Source: Spongiactinospora sp. TRM90649
GTDB taxonomy: Bacteria; Actinomycetota; Actinomycetes; Streptosporangiales; Streptosporangiaceae
Assembly (NCBI RefSeq): GCF_029382225.1
Contig: NZ_JARLTC010000042.1
Location: forward strand, 36,623-100,622
DNA length: 64,000 nucleotides
Reading direction: 5' to 3'
A program made the position numbers and the translations under genes. Shown piece by piece: positions 60,509 through 64,000 of the stretch. The notes under the pieces were generated by a model. The model saw nothing but the letters and a program-made list of their open reading frames with translations. It was not told the origin of the DNA and made no database searches. Position 1 is the stretch's first letter; the number at the start of each line of letters is the position of its first letter.

Positions 60509-61168
60509 TCACGAGGGAATGTCGCCGTGGCGCAGCGCCCGTTCCAGGTTGGCGGGGAAGGACCCGCCGTCGTTCAGGTGGGGGAAGGGCTCGTCTGGGA
60601 CCTCGGCGCCGAGGAAGTCGCACAGCGGTTCCCAGCCCTGCCGGGCCTCGAAGATCAGCAGGCGGTCGGCGGGGAGGCTCCGCCGTACGGTCTCGATGTG
60701 CTCGCCGAACACCCGCACCGCCAGCTCCTCTGAGGGGAAGCCCTCATTCCGGCCGAAGGTGCCGAAGGTCTCGCGGCCGATCCGCTGCAGCAGGGGGAAC
60801 AGCCTGCTCATGGTCTCCCAGCCGGGGGGAAACCGCTCGGGCTCCTCCGTGGGCACCATGGCCCGGAAGCTGGTGTACCACCGATGGGGGTCGCGGATCG
60901 TGAGGATGACCTTGGAGTCGGGATACCGGGCCGCGAGTTCCCACCAGTAGTGGCTGGCCGGATAGTCCACCGCCGAGCGGTAGCCGGTGAACAGGTCGTC
61001 CCAGTTCACCGCCTCGCCGGAGGCCAGCGGGAGCCAGTGGTCCACCTGGTCGGTGTGGGCGAGCAGCTCCCACATGTGGAAGCAGGGGCCGAAGCCGAGT
61101 CGTTCCAGCGCGGCCTTGAGCGATGTGGTTCCGGTGCGGGGAAAGCCCGCACCCACAACCGTCAGCAT
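60509..61168 (-). CDS. Sulfotransferase-family protein
   Basis: A 219-residue protein with the PAPS-binding loop near the N terminus, VVGAGFPRTGTTSLKAALERLG (PxTGTTSL), the segment YPDSKVILTIRDPHRWYTSF with the 3'-phosphate-binding Arg/Ser, and CDFLGAEVPDEPFPHLN near the C terminus. It matches the small bacterial sulfotransferase group that transfers sulfate from PAPS to a hydroxyl or amine; the acceptor is unknown. GGGGGA lies 7 bases before the ATG. The gene is followed by the RibD-like gene on the same strand with 77 bases between. Confidence 0.88.
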   Translation of the reverse strand: MLTVVGAGFPRTGTTSLKAALERLGFGPCFHMWELLAHTDQVDHWLPLASGEAVNWDDLFTGYRSAVDYPASHYWWELAARYPDSKVILTIRDPHRWYTSFRAMVPTEEPERFPPGWETMSRLFPLLQRIGRETFGTFGRNEGFPSEELAVRVFGEHIETVRRSLPADRLLIFEARQGWEPLCDFLGAEVPDEPFPHLNDGGSFPANLERALRHGDIPS

Positions 61169-61214
61169 CGTGAAATCCCCCGCTTTCTGACAGCGTTGGT
61201 CAACACTTCCGACT

Positions 61215-61838
61215 TTACGCCTCGGGGGTCGCGCCGGGCAGGGTACGGCGGGTCAGCTCCGCGAGCGCGGCGGCGATCCGCTCCGGCGAGAGACCGCGTT
61301 CGCGCTGGTGCGCGTAGACCTCCGCCGACAGGGGGGCGAGCAGCGCGTCCGTCATCGCGTCGGGGTCGGGCACGTCGCCGGCGACCAGGAGTGCGCGCAG
61401 GTGGGCACGCCAGAAGCCGTAGGCGCCCGTGGTGAACCGGGAGCTGCCGGATTCCGCCCCGAGGAGCAGGTGACCGTGGGCCTCCAGCAGGGCGACCATG
61501 GCGGCGTAGAAGGCGGCCAGCCGCTCCCCGGGCGGAGCGCCGGGGCCCAGCGGCGGTTCGCCGCGCAGCAGCCGTTCCTGAAGGTCGCGCTCGTGCTCGT
61601 CGAGCAGCGCGACGGCGATCGAGCCCGTGTCGGGGTAGCGGCGGTAGAGCGTGCCCCGGCCCACCCCGGCGGCCCGGGCGATGTCGTCCATGGTGACCGT
61701 GCGCGGGTCGCGGGTGGCGAACAGGCCCGCGGCGGCGCGCAGCACCTTGGCCCGGTTGCGGGCGGCGTCGGCGCGCTCGGGCGGCCTGTCGTCCTCGCTC
61801 GCGGGGCGTCCCGTCAGCAGGTCGGTACGGCGATCCAT
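61215..61838 (-). CDS. TetR-family regulator of the azoreductase/SMR operon
   Basis: A 207-residue repressor: N-terminal HTH (ARNRAKVLRAAAGLFATRDPRTVTMDDIARAAGVGRGTLYRRYPDTGSIAVALL) and a helical C-terminal domain. ATG at 61838 lies 7 bases after TACAGT on the minus strand, a leaderless arrangement. It is divergent from the azoreductase gene; the spacer holds two nearly identical 23-base inverted repeats, the probable binding sites. The C-terminal region resembles regulators of drug- or quinone-responsive genes, but the ligand is unknown. Confidence 0.9.
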   Translation of the reverse strand: MDRRTDLLTGRPASEDDRPPERADAARNRAKVLRAAAGLFATRDPRTVTMDDIARAAGVGRGTLYRRYPDTGSIAVALLDEHERDLQERLLRGEPPLGPGAPPGERLAAFYAAMVALLEAHGHLLLGAESGSSRFTTGAYGFWRAHLRALLVAGDVPDPDAMTDALLAPLSAEVYAHQRERGLSPERIAAALAELTRRTLPGATPEA

Positions 61839-61862
61839 GCCGGTGACTGTAACCGAATGAGC

Positions 61863-61885
61863 TAAGTGGACGCTATGTCCGCTTA
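61863..61885. promoter_or_regulatory. TetR operator 1
   Basis: TAAGTGGAC-N5-GTCCGCTTA, an inverted repeat with one mismatch per arm, closer to the TetR gene. Confidence 0.7.
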
Positions 61886-61900
61886 ACTGTATGCTCCAAT

Positions 61901-61923
61901 TAAGCGGACAGAATGTCCACTTA
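61901..61923. promoter_or_regulatory. TetR operator 2
   Basis: TAAGCGGAC-N5-GTCCACTTA. It is the mirror image of operator 1 arm for arm, centred 38 bases away and 8 bases before the azoreductase ribosome binding site, so binding would block the operon promoter. Confidence 0.7.
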
Positions 61924-61942
61924 TCCCTTGGGAGTGAGTCGC

Positions 61943-62593
61943 ATGGCCGCACTGCTGCACCTGGACGCGAGCGCCCGCCGTCGCTCGGTCAGCCGCCGAT
62001 TGGGACAGGCGTTCGCCGACGCGTGGAAGGCCGCGAACCCCGGCGGCGCGTACACCTACCGCGACCTGGGGGAGAACCCCGTGCCCTTCATCGGGGAGGC
62101 GTGGACCGAACTGTGCGACTACGTGATGGAACACGGCATCACCGAGATCGACCGCCTGAAGGAGGCGGTGCGCACCCCGGAGCAGGCGGCGGCCTGGGCG
62201 ATCGTCGAGCCGCTGCTGGCCGAGCTGGTCGCCGCCGACGTGGTGCTGATCGCCACGCCCATGTACAACTACGGCGTCCCGGCGACCGTGAAGGCGTGGA
62301 TCGACCAGGTCACGTTCCCCAAGATGTCGCTGGCGGGCCGCCGCTTCGTGGTCGCCTCGGCCAGGGGCGGCGCGTACGGCCCGGGCACGCCCAAGGAGCG
62401 CTTCGACCACCAGGAGAGCTTCCTGCGCGACTTCTTCGCGGGCCACTTCGCCGTCGAGGACACCGTCTTCGTCAACGCGGAGCTGGCCAACTCGCGGATC
62501 GACCCCCTGCTGGCGCACCTGCGCGAGGCCCACGACGCGTCCTACGCGGCGGCCCTGCGCGTCGCGGCCGAACTGGGGGGTGAACCGTCGTGA
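61943..62593 (+). CDS. azoR: FMN-dependent NADH-azoreductase family protein
   Basis: A 216-residue flavodoxin-fold oxidoreductase: LLHLDASARRRSVSRRLGQAF (FMN phosphate loop), IATPMYNYGVPATVKAWIDQVTFP (the PMYNxxxP.xLK.WID signature) and VASARGGAYGPG. Such enzymes reduce quinones and azo compounds and are often induced by them. GGGAG lies 8 bases before the ATG. The following SMR pump gene overlaps by 4 bases, and a divergent TetR gene with two operators controls the region, which suggests a quinone or cationic drug response. Confidence 0.92.
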   Translation: MAALLHLDASARRRSVSRRLGQAFADAWKAANPGGAYTYRDLGENPVPFIGEAWTELCDYVMEHGITEIDRLKEAVRTPEQAAAWAIVEPLLAELVAADVVLIATPMYNYGVPATVKAWIDQVTFPKMSLAGRRFVVASARGGAYGPGTPKERFDHQESFLRDFFAGHFAVEDTVFVNAELANSRIDPLLAHLREAHDASYAAALRVAAELGGEPS

Positions 62594-62910
62594 ACTGGGT
62601 GCTGCTGGTGCTGGCCGGGATCGTGGAGATCGCCTGGTCGCAGAGCATCAAGCCGACGGAGAACTTCACCCGCCCGCTGCCCACGCTGCTGTGCTTCGCG
62701 CTGGCCGCCGCCGCGGTCTACCTGCTGTCGCTGTCGATGCGGACGCTGCCGGTGGGCACCGCGTACGCGGTCTTCACCGGGATCGGCGCGGTGGGCGCGA
62801 TCGCGCTGGGCATCGTCGTCCACCGTGACCCGGTCGCCCTGGTCAGAGTGGCCGCGCTGTCCCTCATCGTCGGGGGCGTCGTGCTGGCGCGCGTCGCCGA
62901 TCCCGGCTGA
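62590..62910 (+). CDS. SMR-family efflux protein (SugE/Gdx-like)
   Basis: A 106-residue four-helix small multidrug resistance protein. The conserved membrane Glu is Glu13 (LAGIVEIAWSQSIK) in a SugE/Gdx-type context, and helix 2-3 signatures AVYLLSLSMRTLPVGTAYAVFTGIGAVGAIALGIVVHRDP are typical. It exports small cations such as guanidinium or quaternary compounds by proton antiport, as a homo- or heterodimer. The GTG start overlaps the azoreductase stop. A second SMR subunit is not adjacent, so a homodimer is likely. Confidence 0.92.
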   Translation: MNWVLLVLAGIVEIAWSQSIKPTENFTRPLPTLLCFALAAAAVYLLSLSMRTLPVGTAYAVFTGIGAVGAIALGIVVHRDPVALVRVAALSLIVGGVVLARVADPG

Positions 62911-62934
62911 GCGCCCGAGGGGATCGCGCCGCGC

Positions 62935-63765
62935 TCAGGGTTTGACGCCGATGCCCGCCCACACCCACGGGTGACCGCCGGGGATCTCGGGCACCTCGCC
63001 GTCAGGCCGCCAGTGGGACGCCTGCACCACGCCCGGGGGAAGCAGGTCCAGGCCGTCGAAGAACCGGGAGACCTCCGCGTGGTCGCGGGCGATCAGTGGG
63101 GCCGTCGCCTTGTCGTACGCGGAGGAGGCCCCCTTGGCCGCCGCCTCGGGGTTGAAGTCGGCGGTGAAGTGGGAGAGTGCCAGGTGGCTGCCGGACGGCA
63201 CCGCGTCCATCAGCCGGGCGACCACGCCGTGCGGATCCTCGGCGTCCGTGCAGAACTGCAGAACCGCGACGAACAGCACCGCGACCGGCTTGCGGAAGTC
63301 GATGGTGTCGCGCACCCGTGTGTCGTCCAGGATCGTCTCGGGCCGCCGGAGATCGGCCTGGATGATGCTCGCCGCGCCCCCGCCGCTCATCAGCGCGCGG
63401 GCATGGACCAGGACGATCGGGTCGTTGTCCACATAGGCGACCCTGGCCCCCGGCCGGACGGCGCGCGCCACCTCGTGCACGTTCGGCGATGTCGGGATGC
63501 CGGTGCCGATGTCGAGGAACTGCTCGACGCCCGCCTCGGCGAGCTCGCGCACAGCGCGCACCAGGAACGCGCGGTTCTGCCGCGCACCGGCGCGCACTCC
63601 ACCCCGGGTGGCGGCGATCATCGCCTCGCCGGCGACCCGGTCGGCGGCGAAGTTGTCCTTGCCGCCCAGGTAGTAGTCGTAGATCCGCGCGGGATGCGCG
63701 ACGCTCGTGTTGATCTCCGACCGCCGGGACGGCCCTGGGGGAGGTGGTGCCGTCGCGTCGGGCAT
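62935..63765 (-). CDS. SAM-dependent methyltransferase, DUF574 family
   Basis: A 276-residue protein of the actinobacterial S-adenosylmethionine methyltransferase family (DUF574/Methyltransf_19). Hallmarks: HPARIYDYYLGGKDNFAADR near the N terminus, QFLDIGTGIPTSPNVHEVAR (SAM site), VAYVDNDPIVLVHARALM, and PVAVLFVAVLQFCTD. Many paralogues occur in streptomycete and Streptosporangiaceae genomes, often beside DUF397/XRE genes, with unknown targets; no such partner is visible here. GGAGG lies 6 bases before the ATG at 63765. The gene ends 24 bases from the convergent SMR gene. Confidence 0.92.
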   Translation of the reverse strand: MPDATAPPPPGPSRRSEINTSVAHPARIYDYYLGGKDNFAADRVAGEAMIAATRGGVRAGARQNRAFLVRAVRELAEAGVEQFLDIGTGIPTSPNVHEVARAVRPGARVAYVDNDPIVLVHARALMSGGGAASIIQADLRRPETILDDTRVRDTIDFRKPVAVLFVAVLQFCTDAEDPHGVVARLMDAVPSGSHLALSHFTADFNPEAAAKGASSAYDKATAPLIARDHAEVSRFFDGLDLLPPGVVQASHWRPDGEVPEIPGGHPWVWAGIGVKP

Positions 63766-63877
63766 TCAGGACCTCCGGTCGAAATGGTGATCATTTGGTC
63801 CCGGAGCATATCCGCTTCCGCCAACGTCGTCATCGGGCTCGTTGCCCGATATGTCGGGAGAGCGCTCCCATTTGTCC

Positions 63878-63893
63878 CCGGTTTGAAAACCGG
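63878..63893. repeat. Short palindrome CCGGTTTGAAAACCGG
   Basis: Seven-base arms around GA, directly before the poly-G end. It may be a hairpin or an operator, or may have stalled sequencing. Upstream 63766-63877 also holds CCCGA-TATG-TCGGG but no gene. Confidence 0.4.
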
Positions 63894-63895
63894 CC

Positions 63896-64000
<105 letters not shown>

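Overview
The window is about 64 kb of very GC-rich DNA with strong G/C bias at third codon positions, many GTG/TTG starts, F420-type oxidoreductase, DosR-like and IdeR/DmdR-like regulatory sites, and frequent promoters whose -10 box sits 6-7 bases before the start codon (leaderless mRNAs). This points to a filamentous actinomycete. The family Streptosporangiaceae or a relative (Nonomuraea, Actinomadura, Streptosporangium type) is my inference, not proven by the sequence. The last ~105 bases are almost pure G and look like a sequencing or contig-end artefact.

Layout. 1-15.6 kb is an accessory and housekeeping mix: a phosphotransferase and an LLM-class flavin oxidoreductase sharing a perfectly palindromic divergent promoter, a zinc alcohol dehydrogenase, a small C/H/D-type unknown, a HAD phosphatase, gene debris (cupin and alcohol dehydrogenase fragments), an XRE regulator with a palindromic operator, a Tat-exported sulfatase, an AlkB-like dioxygenase, an alpha/beta hydrolase, a MocR-type regulator with a direct-repeat operator, a lytic transglycosylase lipoprotein and an ECF sigma / membrane-protein pair. 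15.7-24.4 kb is a respiratory nitrate block: narK, a CopD-like membrane protein behind a 15-codon leader ORF and a DosR-type box, and a tightly overlapped narGHJI operon. 24.4-31.2 kb holds an IclR remnant, a 12-base minisatellite, a large secreted PQQ-type sugar dehydrogenase with two LamG modules encoded by two ~480-base copies that differ only by a 3-base deletion, and a membrane NACHT NTPase.

31.2-55.7 kb is a salicylate-capped hydroxamate siderophore cluster. It has five IdeR/DmdR-type iron boxes, a type II thioesterase, two FecCD permeases, an ArCP-Cy-A-PCP synthetase, an aspartate decarboxylase (beta-alanine), a salicyl-AMP ligase, a salicylate synthase, a 4003-residue synthetase (C-A-T-C-A-T-C-A(MT)-T-C-T), a siderophore-binding lipoprotein, an ornithine N5-monooxygenase and an MbtH protein. 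By eye, the adenylation pockets read Cys/Ser/Thr-like, Gly, beta-Ala-like and N5-hydroxyornithine. The predicted product is hydroxyphenyl-(ox/thi)azoline-Gly-betaAla-(N-methyl)hydroxyornithine, with a second hydroxyornithine loaded in trans on the final A-less module and released by ring closure, since no thioesterase domain is present. This resembles the madurastatin/cahuitamycin class. The third condensation domain has lost both active-site histidines, and no ABC ATPase is present with the permeases.

55.7-64 kb is accessory again: a broken FAD enzyme behind a near-consensus promoter, a VOC/secreted-protein operon divergent from a TetR gene, an orphan EACC1-like conflict-system fragment, a membrane protein with a 9-base tandem repeat, a holin-like protein with an unusually strong ribosome binding site, a RibD/DHFR-like reductase, a sulfotransferase, a TetR / azoreductase / SMR efflux module with two matching operators, and a DUF574-type methyltransferase.
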